This document shows positions 23,892-30,163 of a DNA stretch of 64,000 bases, one piece after another. The translations under genes were made by a program, and so were the position numbers. A model generated the notes under the pieces. That model was not told the origin of the DNA. It worked only from the letters and a program-made list of their open reading frames with translations, and ran no database searches. Every line of letters begins with the position of its first letter. Position 1 is the first letter of the stretch. The stretch comes from a virus: the IMG/VR virus record IMGVR_UViG_3300030090_005562, positions 84,762-148,761 of that record, one strand, 5' to 3'.

Positions 23892-23919
23892 TTGACAACA
23901 ACAAAAAAAGGTGTAGAAT
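23892..23919 (+). promoter_or_regulatory. Early promoter
   Basis: TTGACA and TAGAAT are separated by 16 bases; the spacer is CAACAAAAAAA-like. ATG 23927 follows seven bases after the -10, so the message has almost no leader. Confidence 0.7.
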
Positions 23920-23926
23920 AGAGACC

Positions 23927-24139
23927 ATGAAACCACGAACACAAAGTTTTTACGTTGAAGCAGATATTGCCAATGATACTGGATATGTTCGCGGTATATT
24001 TATTGCGGTCAATCGCTGCTTGCCTAAACCGTACGGATGCGGTGGAGAAGCGACCGAGTTTAATAATGAGCCTAGCGAGCGTGAATACGCTATGAGTGGG
24101 CTATGTCAAAAATGTCAAGATAAATTTTTTGGAGAATAA
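23927..24139 (+). CDS. Small Cys-containing phage protein
   Basis: This 70-residue protein has a CGGEATEFN loop and a C-terminal SGLCQKCQDKFFG, a likely four-Cys zinc site together with earlier Cys. The CQxCQD ending is common in small phage proteins of unknown role. A longer frame starting at 23786 runs through the hairpin region and is rejected. Confidence 0.65.
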   Translation: MKPRTQSFYVEADIANDTGYVRGIFIAVNRCLPKPYGCGGEATEFNNEPSEREYAMSGLCQKCQDKFFGE

Positions 24140-24140
24140 G

Positions 24141-24290
24141 ATGCAATTGATTTCTATCGGTGGGAAGATTACTATCAAGGGTAAAGAGGCTCGCGTAACT
24201 AATATTACGCAAACCCATGTGCATGCTGTGGACGCAAACGGCAAAACCCACAAGGTAACGCTCAAGGAAGCGGAAACCCTTGTAGGGTAA
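24141..24290 (+). CDS. Small KOW/SH3-like protein ending inside a module
   Basis: This is a 49-residue barrel-like protein (ISIGGKITIKGKEARVTNI). GGAG precedes ATG 24141. Its TAA stop is bases 24288-24290, inside the first unit of module copy 7. Confidence 0.65.
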   Translation: MQLISIGGKITIKGKEARVTNITQTHVHAVDANGKTHKVTLKEAETLVG

Positions 24291-24350
24291 CGACTTAGGG
24301 CGAGGCGGGCCGCCCGCCGCATCGTAACCCCTTGCCACACAACGACTTAC
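24272..24350 (+). repeat. 79-bp 27-25-27 module, copy 7
   Basis: Units are 24272-24298 and 24324-24350. The 25-bp centre holds GGCGGGCCGCCCGCC. The 5-prime end of the module codes for the last residues and stop of the upstream gene. T-rich tract and promoter follow. Confidence 0.88.
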
Positions 24351-24391
24351 AGCAATTAAGTTTTTTTTTCTTTTTTTCTCAAGCTGACCCC

Positions 24392-24418
24392 TTGACAATG
24401 CCGATATATAGTTATAAT
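24392..24418 (+). promoter_or_regulatory. Early promoter with CGATA spacer motif
   Basis: TTGACA and TATAAT are separated by 15 bases with CGATAT inside. A CAA leader and GAGGTGAG follow before ATG 24451. Confidence 0.7.
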
Positions 24419-24450
24419 AGGGGAAACAACAAACAACAAGAGGTGAGAAA

Positions 24451-25242
24451 ATGGAACAAATTATTTACGATGGTCCGCTAGTTTTTGGCAAAGCAAACGC
24501 CAAGCTCAAAGCCCTAGAGAAAATTCACGGCAAGCTGTCAACGTTTTCTGTATTGTCTGGGCATACTTGCCCCTATGCTAAAGAGTGTCACAGTAAGGCG
24601 GTAGTCGTGGATGGTAAGCGTAGGATTCAGGACGGCGAACACACAAAGTTTCGTTGTTTTTCTGCATCGCAAGAGGTGCAGTATGATGGTGTGTATCGTA
24701 GTCGTGCGGGAAACACTCAAATAATTACGGCAGCGGCAAGAGATTGCAACGGGTCTGCTATTGCAATTAGTCGAGCGATTCCAAAGAATACAAAAATTGT
24801 ACGGATTCATGTGGGCGGCGATTTCAAAACGCAAGCCTATTTTGATTGCTGGATGAAAGTCGCAGAGACAAACCCAGACATTCATTTTTACGCATACACA
24901 AAGAGTCTGCCGTTTTGGGTAGCACGCATGGAAGAATTAAAATCAATTCCGAATTTTGTTTTGACTGCAAGCCGTGGAGGTTTTCAGGACAAACTTATTA
25001 AGCAGCACAATTTGCGGGAAGCGGTTGTGGTTTATTCTGAAGAACAAGCAGAGGAACTGGGTCTAGAGATAGACCATGATGATAGTCACGCTGCAAACCG
25101 TGGCGGCAATTTTGCTTTGCTTATTCATGGCACACAGCCGAAGGGAAGCGAAGCAGGCGAAGCATTGAAGCAACTCAAACGTAAAGGTTGGACAGGTTAT
25201 AGTGACAAAGGGAGAAAACAAAATGTCAAAGCTAAAGCGTAA
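24451..25242 (+). CDS. Phage gp88-like conserved protein
   Basis: This 263-residue protein has the signature of the phage gp88-like family: NAKLKALEKIHGKLSTFSV, then HTCPYAKECHSK near residue 43, then FRCFSASQE near 72. Paired Cys and His suggest a metal or cofactor site. The family is widespread in phages of many hosts and has no proven function. It has its own promoter and strong ribosome site. It overlaps the next gene by 20 bases. Confidence 0.75.
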   Translation: MEQIIYDGPLVFGKANAKLKALEKIHGKLSTFSVLSGHTCPYAKECHSKAVVVDGKRRIQDGEHTKFRCFSASQEVQYDGVYRSRAGNTQIITAAARDCNGSAIAISRAIPKNTKIVRIHVGGDFKTQAYFDCWMKVAETNPDIHFYAYTKSLPFWVARMEELKSIPNFVLTASRGGFQDKLIKQHNLREAVVVYSEEQAEELGLEIDHDDSHAANRGGNFALLIHGTQPKGSEAGEALKQLKRKGWTGYSDKGRKQNVKAKA

Positions 25243-25456
25243 GCAATACTGCTGGGCGATGGACCCGCACGCAGAGGGCTATTGTTGTGTGTTTGTCTAT
25301 ATTAGACGGAACGAGAAGGACACGAACGACGAAGAGGTACGGCTAGAATTTGATAACCCGAACGCTTCGATATCGTTCCACAAACTGCTAATCGAGGCCG
25401 GTTATAAATTCAAGCAGGTTAAAATTGTGACCACCCCCGAATGGGTGAAGTATTAA
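25223..25456 (+). CDS. Hypothetical protein
   Basis: This 77-residue protein (MSKLKRKQYCWAMDP start) has GGGAGAAAACAAA upstream. It is alpha/beta and rich in charged residues. The longer frame from 25202 lacks a ribosome site. It is coupled to the gp88-like gene. Confidence 0.6.
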   Translation: MSKLKRKQYCWAMDPHAEGYCCVFVYIRRNEKDTNDEEVRLEFDNPNASISFHKLLIEAGYKFKQVKIVTTPEWVKY

Positions 25457-25460
25457 AAAT

Positions 25461-25486
25461 TCTCCTTGTTGTTGTTGTTTGTTGCC
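25461..25486 (-). other. Inverted copy of the CAA-type leader
   Basis: On the plus strand this is a GTTGTTGTT-type run. Its reverse complement reads as the CAA-repeat leader plus AAGGAGA found before many early genes. The plus-strand RNA could pair with those leaders. Confidence 0.4.
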
Positions 25487-25565
25487 CTAACCCCTTTGTG
25501 CGTAAGCACTTAGGGGCTAGCGGCCCGCCCGCCGCGCCGTAAACCCTTGCCCTGTAACGACTTAC
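25487..25565 (+). repeat. 79-bp 27-25-27 module, copy 8
   Basis: Units are 25487-25513 and 25539-25565. The 25-bp centre contains GCGGCCCGCCCGCCGC. A/T-rich tract and CGATA promoter follow. Confidence 0.87.
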
Positions 25566-25617
25566 GACGACTCTTTATTTTGTGAAAAAAAAATTTATTT
25601 CTCTAAAGAAAACCCCC

Positions 25618-25644
25618 TTGACAGGACGATATATTAAGTATAAT
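25618..25644 (+). promoter_or_regulatory. Early promoter with CGATA spacer motif
   Basis: TTGACA and TATAAT are separated by 15 bases with CGATAT inside. It serves the DUF932-like gene. Confidence 0.7.
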
Positions 25645-25690
25645 AAGAGCATGTTAGTTGGTTATGTAAGTTTTTTAGGAGAATGTGTTT

Positions 25691-26929
25691 ATGAGTGAAC
25701 AACTTGGAAACGGTGTTAAGGTTGGCGAAGCTGGTTCGCACTTTACAGACAGTCAAGCGAAGGCGAAAGACTTTCGCAACGTGTCTAGTATCTGGGCGAG
25801 CAAGTGCATCTCTTTCGATGAAGGTCTGGAAAAGCTCAGCAACGAGCAGTCTGTTATCGAGGATTTTCGTGAGCCTCTTTCCGCGTTCGATACCGTTGTA
25901 ACTGACAAGGGCAAGTTTGCAATTCGCAAGAAGTCTACCGGCAAGGATTATATTCCTACGCCGCACGCCCTACGTCAAATGGCGGTAGCAGGTCAAACGT
26001 CTGCGTGGATGTTCGAGGATTTGTGTACCGATAAAGTCGGCACCAAAAAGGGTGAGGAATTCAAGTATCGACGCGATTCGTCAGATGCGGGATTGCTCAA
26101 GCGTATCGTTGACCATACTCTATTCAATGGCAATCGGTTCGACCAAGACAAAACCCGTTTGTTCCGCACTTGGAAAAATGGTAGTCTGCGTGCTGTTCTG
26201 TCTGATAAGTATGCAATCGTGAATAATGAGTGGTATCTTGAACTGCTCAAAAAGTTGGTTCCAGGCGGTCTGTTGTCCCACTGGCGTGGCGATGCTGACT
26301 CCCTCTATGGTAACATTCTGATTCCCGATAGTATCCGACAGGAAACTGATTCGGCCTATGGTGCGATGTTGAGCGTGGGCAATAGCGAAATCGGTATGCG
26401 GCGAATCTCGAACCTGCCGTCTGTCTTTCGAGCAATCTGCATGAATGGTTGCATCTGGGAGCAAGAGTCTGGCAAGAATGTTCGTCAGGTTCACCGTGGG
26501 GAATTGAATCTTGACCAGTTGGAATATACTATCAAGACCAATATCCAGGCCCAAATTCCGCTGCTCAACAAGGGGATTGATACCCTGCTTGATACTCGCA
26601 GTCGGACGTTCGGTGATGTCTCGGTTGACCAGATGCTTGCCGCTACTGCAAAGCAGTACAAGGTAAGTCGTACCGATATGGTTGGAATCCGCAAAGGTTT
26701 CGACGTAGAGGTTGGAATTCTTGGGACCGATGCTCGTAGCTCGTTTGGTCTGATTAACGCAATCACCCGCCACAGTCAGAATTGTGAGCCTGATGCGTGG
26801 GTATCGTTTGACCAACTCGGCGGTCGTCTTTCGCAACAGAGTGAAAAACAGTGGGGGAATCTCAAAGCCCTCGGCAAAACTTTCACCGAAACGAAGGACG
26901 TTGAGAAGTTGATTGGGCTAAATGTCTAG
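25691..26929 (+). CDS. DUF932-like phage/plasmid protein
   Basis: This 412-residue protein resembles the DUF932 (phage/plasmid-like) family. It has LRAVLSDKYAIVNNEWYLEL near residue 160, then LSVGNSEIGMRRI and FRAICMNGCIWE near 220-250. These correspond to the conserved SD-Y, GNSE and CxNG blocks of that family. The function of the family is not established. ATG 25691 has AGGAG ten bases upstream; a GTG at 25685 is less likely. All its arginines appear to use CGN codons, unlike flanking phage genes. A terminator follows. Confidence 0.72.
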   Translation: MSEQLGNGVKVGEAGSHFTDSQAKAKDFRNVSSIWASKCISFDEGLEKLSNEQSVIEDFREPLSAFDTVVTDKGKFAIRKKSTGKDYIPTPHALRQMAVAGQTSAWMFEDLCTDKVGTKKGEEFKYRRDSSDAGLLKRIVDHTLFNGNRFDQDKTRLFRTWKNGSLRAVLSDKYAIVNNEWYLELLKKLVPGGLLSHWRGDADSLYGNILIPDSIRQETDSAYGAMLSVGNSEIGMRRISNLPSVFRAICMNGCIWEQESGKNVRQVHRGELNLDQLEYTIKTNIQAQIPLLNKGIDTLLDTRSRTFGDVSVDQMLAATAKQYKVSRTDMVGIRKGFDVEVGILGTDARSSFGLINAITRHSQNCEPDAWVSFDQLGGRLSQQSEKQWGNLKALGKTFTETKDVEKLIGLNV

Positions 26930-26958
26930 TCTCCATAGCGGGGATAATCTGCCCCGAA

Positions 26959-26996
26959 GGGGGTTGGGGAATTTTCCCCGCCCCCTACCTTTTTTA
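26959..26996 (+). terminator. Rho-independent terminator
   Basis: GGGGGTTGGGGA pairs with TCCCCGCCCCC, and CCTTTTTTATT follows. It ends the DUF932-like transcript. Confidence 0.85.
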
Positions 26997-27002
26997 TTAA
27001 AG

Positions 27003-27031
27003 TTGACAACGTTGGATTGTCGATGTATAAT
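27003..27031 (+). promoter_or_regulatory. Early promoter
   Basis: TTGACA and TATAAT are separated by 17 bases; the spacer includes TCGATG next to the -10. Confidence 0.75.
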
Positions 27032-27046
27032 AGGGGATTGGAGGCT

Positions 27047-27136
27047 ATGCCTATGGAAGAAACTTTGTTATTGTTAATTGGTTTGACAGGTGTTATAGTT
27101 GGTTGTCTTGAATCTATTAGGGGAGATTTAAAATGA
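27047..27136 (+). CDS. 29-residue membrane peptide
   Basis: MPMEETLLLLIGLTGVIVGC begins a single hydrophobic helix. GGAGG lies before ATG 27047. The stop overlaps the next ATG (ATGA), giving translational coupling. Confidence 0.55.
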   Translation: MPMEETLLLLIGLTGVIVGCLESIRGDLK

Positions 27137-27576
27137 GAAAAGTTTTCGTATATTACAATTTACACAAGCACAAATGGTCCGTAAAGGATGTAAAAACAGG
27201 GCGTGTAATTGGCCATCATTACGAAGTATCGCTCTATAACGCCAAGTTCAAAGTAAGTGAGGCCGGAAGGGCTCGCGTTTTAAAAGAGAAGCGTAAAAAC
27301 GTCCACGCGGGCGTTGAGGGCTATCTGACGAAGCATGCCCTGCCTCGAAAAATGGACGGCACGATTCTCTGGGAATCTCAATCGGAGCGGCACAAGGTAA
27401 CGTATGACCCCTACAAGTACGATACCTTTGTGACCGTCTCTGATAAGGAGCCTATCCACAAAGCCTACTTTGTGAGAATGGTGGCCTATGGTACGAACTG
27501 GGACGGTAAGGGGCAGTATCATGCCCCAGATGTTACAGCGGTGGTGCCGGTGGTGAAGGGGCTGATAACTGCTTGA
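27133..27576 (+). CDS. Conserved phage hypothetical protein
   Basis: This 147-residue protein begins with the pattern YYNLHKHKWSVKDVKTGRV and contains VSEAGRARVLKEKRKNVHA. That combination is shared by a family of unannotated phage proteins. It is basic and lacks membrane segments. GGGGAG precedes ATG 27133. The stop lies next to module copy 9. Function is unknown. Confidence 0.7.
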   Translation: MRKVFVYYNLHKHKWSVKDVKTGRVIGHHYEVSLYNAKFKVSEAGRARVLKEKRKNVHAGVEGYLTKHALPRKMDGTILWESQSERHKVTYDPYKYDTFVTVSDKEPIHKAYFVRMVAYGTNWDGKGQYHAPDVTAVVPVVKGLITA

Positions 27577-27577
27577 C

Positions 27578-27656
27578 GTAAACCCTTATGGCGTAACGAC
27601 TTAGGGGGCGGCGGGCGGCCCGCTTGAACGTAAATGGTGTGATGACAACGACTTAC
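27578..27656 (+). repeat. 79-bp 27-25-27 module, copy 9 (last)
   Basis: Units are 27578-27604 and 27630-27656. The centre holds GGCGGGCGGCCCGC. It ends two bases before the promoter of the tRNA-Arg. The second left arm is diverged (GTAAATGGTG). Confidence 0.86.
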
Positions 27657-27657
27657 G

Positions 27658-27685
27658 TTGACTTTCCCTCAAGTTCTGATAAAAT
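27658..27685 (+). promoter_or_regulatory. tRNA promoter
   Basis: TTGACT and TAAAAT are separated by 16 bases, about 20 bases before tRNA-Arg. Confidence 0.7.
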
Positions 27686-27704
27686 ATAACCGATAAAGAA
27701 TAAT

Positions 27705-27777
27705 GCACCTGTAGCTTAATGGATAAAGCAACGGACTTCTAATCCGTAGACTGAAGGTTCGAGTCCTTCCAGGTGTA
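27705..27777 (+). tRNA. tRNA-Arg (anticodon UCU)
   Basis: A canonical cloverleaf of 73 bases: acceptor GCACCTG/CAGGTGT with a terminal G-U pair, D stem GCTT/AAGC, anticodon stem ACGGA/TCCGT with loop CTTCTAA, and T arm GAAGG-TTCGAGT-CCTTC. CCA is not encoded. It reads AGA and AGG, the arginine codons favoured in many genes outside the cassette region. Confidence 0.95.
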
Positions 27778-28133
27778 CTACCCCTTCCGGCCCCATAAGT
27801 CTCGGCATAGTCTCCAATAGTGATAGTCAGCGAGTTTTTGGGGTTTGTATAGTCTGATGAAGAGCAGGGAAAATGAATTGGGAAAATTTATTTGTCTCAG
27901 CCAAGGCTGTCAGACAGGATAATCCAATAGTCAGCGAAAGTCTGGAGCATCTGGTGACATCTATAGTGTAGTAAGTGTCTGAGCATATACGGAGAAAGGA
28001 ATGGGTCATGAGTGTGTGTCTCACGCAATGCAGCAGCAGAGCGGTCATAGTGATAGTCAGCCAATTTAAGTCTCACCCAACCCCACCCCATCGGTCTTTG
28101 TAGATAGTCAGCCAACATTTATGACATGTGCGG
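27778..28133. repeat. Gene-free stretch with repeated TTGGCTGACTAT boxes
   Basis: No coding gene is supported. Boxes of the form GCTGACTAT (minus strand) recur near 27825, 27925, 28050 and 28105, with a fifth at 28718. GTGAGAC or GCTGAGAC motifs lie between. The boxes lie downstream of the leftward promoter at 28854, so they could be parts of an antisense transcript or protein-binding sites. Confidence 0.45.
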
Positions 28134-28162
28134 TTGACAAAAGCAGGAAGAATGAGTATAAT
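28134..28162 (+). promoter_or_regulatory. Promoter for structured leader
   Basis: TTGACA and TATAAT are separated by 17 bases. Transcription would start near 28169, about 120 bases before ATG 28289. Confidence 0.78.
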
Positions 28163-28168
28163 ATTAGG

Positions 28169-28275
28169 TGAGCCTCGCGAGCGTTGGGCTACACTTCGTA
28201 GTCTGGCGCTCCATCGGATATGGCATCTACCGGTGTACTGTTCAAGTCTAACGTAGGTGCCTATCCATTTTTTTT
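28169..28275 (+). promoter_or_regulatory. Attenuator-like structured leader
   Basis: The first domain is GAGCG (28179-28183) pairing with CGCTC (28207-28211), with an inner stem and an ACTTC loop. The second is a 14-pair stem (28216-28230 with 28253-28266, one bulge) followed directly by eight T residues and then the GAGGAG ribosome site of the next gene. A terminator in front of a gene suggests riboswitch-like or attenuation control. No known class was recognised. Confidence 0.6.
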
Positions 28276-28288
28276 GAGGAGATATAAA

Positions 28289-28486
28289 ATGAAGAAGTTG
28301 GTATTATTCCTGCTATTAAGTGTGGTCGCTGTCGAAAGCGGTTACGCTTTTATTTTTGGCGGTGGGGCATGGAGGCGTCATTACAGGAGACATAGAACGG
28401 GTCGATTGACTTGTGTAGATAAGGCAGTCGGGCCTCCGTCATTGCAGGCGGTTAGAGATGCTGTAGATGAGGAAATAAGGAGGTAA
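28289..28486 (+). CDS. Small secreted protein under attenuator control
   Basis: This 65-residue protein has a signal peptide (MKKLVLFLLLSVVAVESGYA) and a basic mature part with WRRHYRRHRTGR. GAGGAG precedes ATG 28289. Its last codons overlap the 5-prime end of the tRNA-Ile. No family was recognised. Confidence 0.65.
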   Translation: MKKLVLFLLLSVVAVESGYAFIFGGGAWRRHYRRHRTGRLTCVDKAVGPPSLQAVRDAVDEEIRR

Positions 28487-28554
28487 AGGTAAGCTGGTTG
28501 CATCCGGCGCTCTTATAAGGCGCTATTAGTCTGGTTCGATTCCAGATACCTCTA
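28479..28554 (+). tRNA. tRNA-Ile-like (anticodon UAU), overlapping a stop codon
   Basis: Acceptor GGAGGTA/TACCTCT has a G-U end pair. The anticodon stem is GCGCT/GGCGC with loop CTTATAA, and the T arm is TCTGG-TTCGATT-CCAGA. The D arm is weak and position 8 is A instead of U, so it may be a degenerate or tRNA-like molecule. The first eight bases overlap the upstream gene end. Confidence 0.62.
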
Positions 28555-28629
28555 TTCGGTGTGATTTACTTCCTGAAAGAAAGGAGGTGTGATTACGTCT
28601 AAGGATTGGTCATCCTGTCTAACATGACT

Positions 28630-28681
28630 GGCCCGCAGGGTTTTATTGTATCAAATAAGAAACTGTCGGGCCTCTTTTTTT
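28630..28681 (+). terminator. Rho-independent terminator
   Basis: GGCCCGCAG pairs with CTGTCGGGCC (one bulge) around a 24-base A/T-rich loop, followed by TCTTTTTTT. It ends the tRNA-Ile transcript. Confidence 0.8.
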
Positions 28682-28721
28682 GTCTCAGCTAAACGACCGC
28701 GAGGGCCGTGATTGGTCATAG

Positions 28722-28832
28722 TCAGCCAATTTCTATAGCATGTAGAATAAATGCGGGCGTGGAAGAGATTAGTGGTAAGACTAAGACAAGCCCGCAAGCC
28801 ATCGCTAAGATAACTCTCCACTTTCTTGTCAT
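28722..28832 (-). CDS. 36-residue signal-like membrane peptide (antisense)
   Basis: MTRKWRVILAMACGLVLVLP begins a basic-then-hydrophobic peptide ending IEIG. It lies 15-20 bases after the predicted start of the leftward promoter at 28854. No clear ribosome site. It is the only leftward coding frame in this area. Confidence 0.4.
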   Translation of the reverse strand: MTRKWRVILAMACGLVLVLPLISSTPAFILHAIEIG

Positions 28833-28853
28833 AGAATGTGATTCTAGTAATAT

Positions 28854-28881
28854 ATTATAACCCAAAACATAAATTTGTCAA
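28854..28881 (-). promoter_or_regulatory. Leftward promoter in a rightward region
   Basis: On the minus strand TTGACA and TATAAT are separated by 16 bases. Transcription would run left across the tRNA-Ile region as antisense and through the TTGGCTGACTAT boxes. Confidence 0.7.
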
Positions 28882-29319
28882 CTTTTAGGAGAAAAAACTG
28901 GTGCTTAAAAAAGTGTGTACTTAGGCATTGGTCTAATAGAGGGAATAAGGAATCATAATAGCAGGAGGGTTCATATTAGCGGTATGTATCACATAGGATA
29001 TATTATCATCTCCCTGCTATAAAAAGTATATAGTGTATATTGTAATTCAGTATTCTATCTGTATGGACATATTATCCCCCTGGCAATTTTGCTCCAAAAA
29101 AAACAAAATCGACTTCCCTTATTTTCTCAAGTAACAGAATATAAGAGCCTTGGGCCAGTACGGACTCACCACTCCCAAGGATTTTCCAAATTACCTCATT
29201 TATAGGAACTCAGGGCCATTGTAGGCGAGGTTCTATTCCTTTGTGCATATTGTGGCACTATATCATCTACTTATACCTATTATAGGCCCATAATCATTTC
29301 TGTCAATCAAAAAAAGTGG
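28882..29319. other. Gene-free stretch with inverted repeats
   Basis: No gene is supported. ATAGCAGG (28968-28975) pairs with CCTGCTAT (29013-29020), and CCTTGGG (29148-29154) pairs with CCCAAGG (29174-29180). The sequence is very A/T-rich around TATATT runs. It may hold a small RNA or origin-like unwinding region; nothing decisive was seen. Confidence 0.35.
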
Positions 29320-29347
29320 TTGACATATACATTCTTCCTGCTATAAT
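29320..29347 (+). promoter_or_regulatory. Early promoter
   Basis: TTGACA and TATAAT are separated by 16 bases. The nearest well-supported gene starts 270 bases later at 29621; the intervening leader has no convincing frame. Confidence 0.75.
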
Positions 29348-29620
29348 TACATAGAAAAGCACCTTTTACGGGTTTACGAAATAAAAATGTGGGTTTTTGA
29401 CCCTTGTTTGCACGTTTATGCGGCAAGTTTGTGGGTTTATGGCCCTTTTATTGTCTCGTTGCGTATGGCCGAGGTTGGAGCATTTATTCTGTTAATTCAT
29501 ACCCAATCTCCAATCTCGCCCTACGCTTCTATTATAGTGTATAGTATGGTATGTTATAGGTACTATGCCTATTGTTCTTAGTTATACTACTATATGAAAA
29601 GAAAAGAAAAGGTGAGAAAA

Positions 29621-29791
29621 ATGCCGAAACCAATCGAAATAAAACTTTGCCGTGGCAGAGGATGTTGTCCCGTTATTACTATTTCTGAAAAAGGTGCGAA
29701 AATTACTGATGATAATGGTGGTGAAGTGACGATAACTAATACAGAGTTAGAAATTCTAAAAGAAAAGCTAAATGAGCTTGACAACCTATAA
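29621..29791 (+). CDS. Small hypothetical protein
   Basis: This 56-residue protein (MPKPIEIKLCRGRGCCPVI) is beta-rich, then helical (LEILKEKLNEL), with a CRGRGCC cluster. AAAGGTGAG lies before ATG 29621. Its 3-prime end contains the next promoter. Confidence 0.65.
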   Translation: MPKPIEIKLCRGRGCCPVITISEKGAKITDDNGGEVTITNTELEILKEKLNELDNL

Positions 29792-29805
29792 TCATGTGGT
29801 ACAAT
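29778..29805 (+). promoter_or_regulatory. Promoter overlapping a gene end
   Basis: TTGACA and TACAAT are separated by 16 bases with TGTGG before the -10. The transcription start would be at or just after the ATG 29807. Confidence 0.6.
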
Positions 29806-29806
29806 C

Positions 29807-29962
29807 ATGGACATGAAAGACACAGACAAAGACAATCAGACCGATGGCGTTCGACAACCGCTGTACACTCAGATATACAGGGGTCGTAGAATCTTCTGCA
29901 CATTCGTTGAGGGTGAGCAAGAAGAAGGTTGGGAGCTAGCTAAGGTAGAGGATTATGCGTGA
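29807..29962 (+). CDS. Small acidic protein
   Basis: This 51-residue protein has YTQIYRGRRIFCTFVEG in its middle. ATG 29807 or 29813 lies at the transcription start. It overlaps the next gene by eight bases. Confidence 0.5.
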   Translation: MDMKDTDKDNQTDGVRQPLYTQIYRGRRIFCTFVEGEQEEGWELAKVEDYA

Positions 29963-30062
29963 CATTGTGAAATATGCCGCACTCTCCCTTCTGCTATTCT
30001 TTGCCGGTGTAGGTGCTGCAACGACCGCTTATGCAATCGTAGAACTTATTGCACTTAGATGA
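29955..30062 (+). CDS. 35-residue membrane peptide
   Basis: MRDIVKYAALSLLLFFAGVG opens a single hydrophobic helix. It overlaps genes on both sides (ATGA-type at the 3-prime end). Function is unknown. Confidence 0.5.
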   Translation: MRDIVKYAALSLLLFFAGVGAATTAYAIVELIALR

Positions 30063-30163
30063 TAGACGACCTTCCTATATGGCTGATTACAGTCAGACTT
30101 TTACCGTTTATAATGTATAGTATTTACTTGGGAGTGATATATGAATATAGCAGGAGAGAATAA
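30059..30163 (+). CDS. 34-residue membrane peptide
   Basis: MIDDLPIWLITVRLLPFIMY is mostly hydrophobic. It is coupled to 29955 by an ATGA overlap and overlaps 30141 by 23 bases. Confidence 0.45.
   Translation: MIDDLPIWLITVRLLPFIMYSIYLGVIYEYSRRE

Noticed and set aside
25993-26836. Long reverse-strand frames (85-238 residues) opposite the DUF932-like gene
   Set aside because: They are shadows of a well-supported gene with promoter, ribosome site and terminator, and have no own signals.
16751-27656. CRISPR array from repeated 27-bp units
   Set aside because: The units occur in pairs with fixed 25-bp GC-rich centres that resemble each other, kilobases apart, with genes and promoters between. 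There are no unique spacers and no cas genes.
28169-28275. tRNA in the structured leader (contains GTTCAAGTC)
   Set aside because: The T-loop-like string has no T stem and the outer stem encloses too few bases for a cloverleaf. It fits a terminator hairpin instead.
29387-29581. Aromatic-rich 64-residue frame after promoter 29320
   Set aside because: No ribosome site, unusual composition and no domain. The next supported gene begins at 29621.
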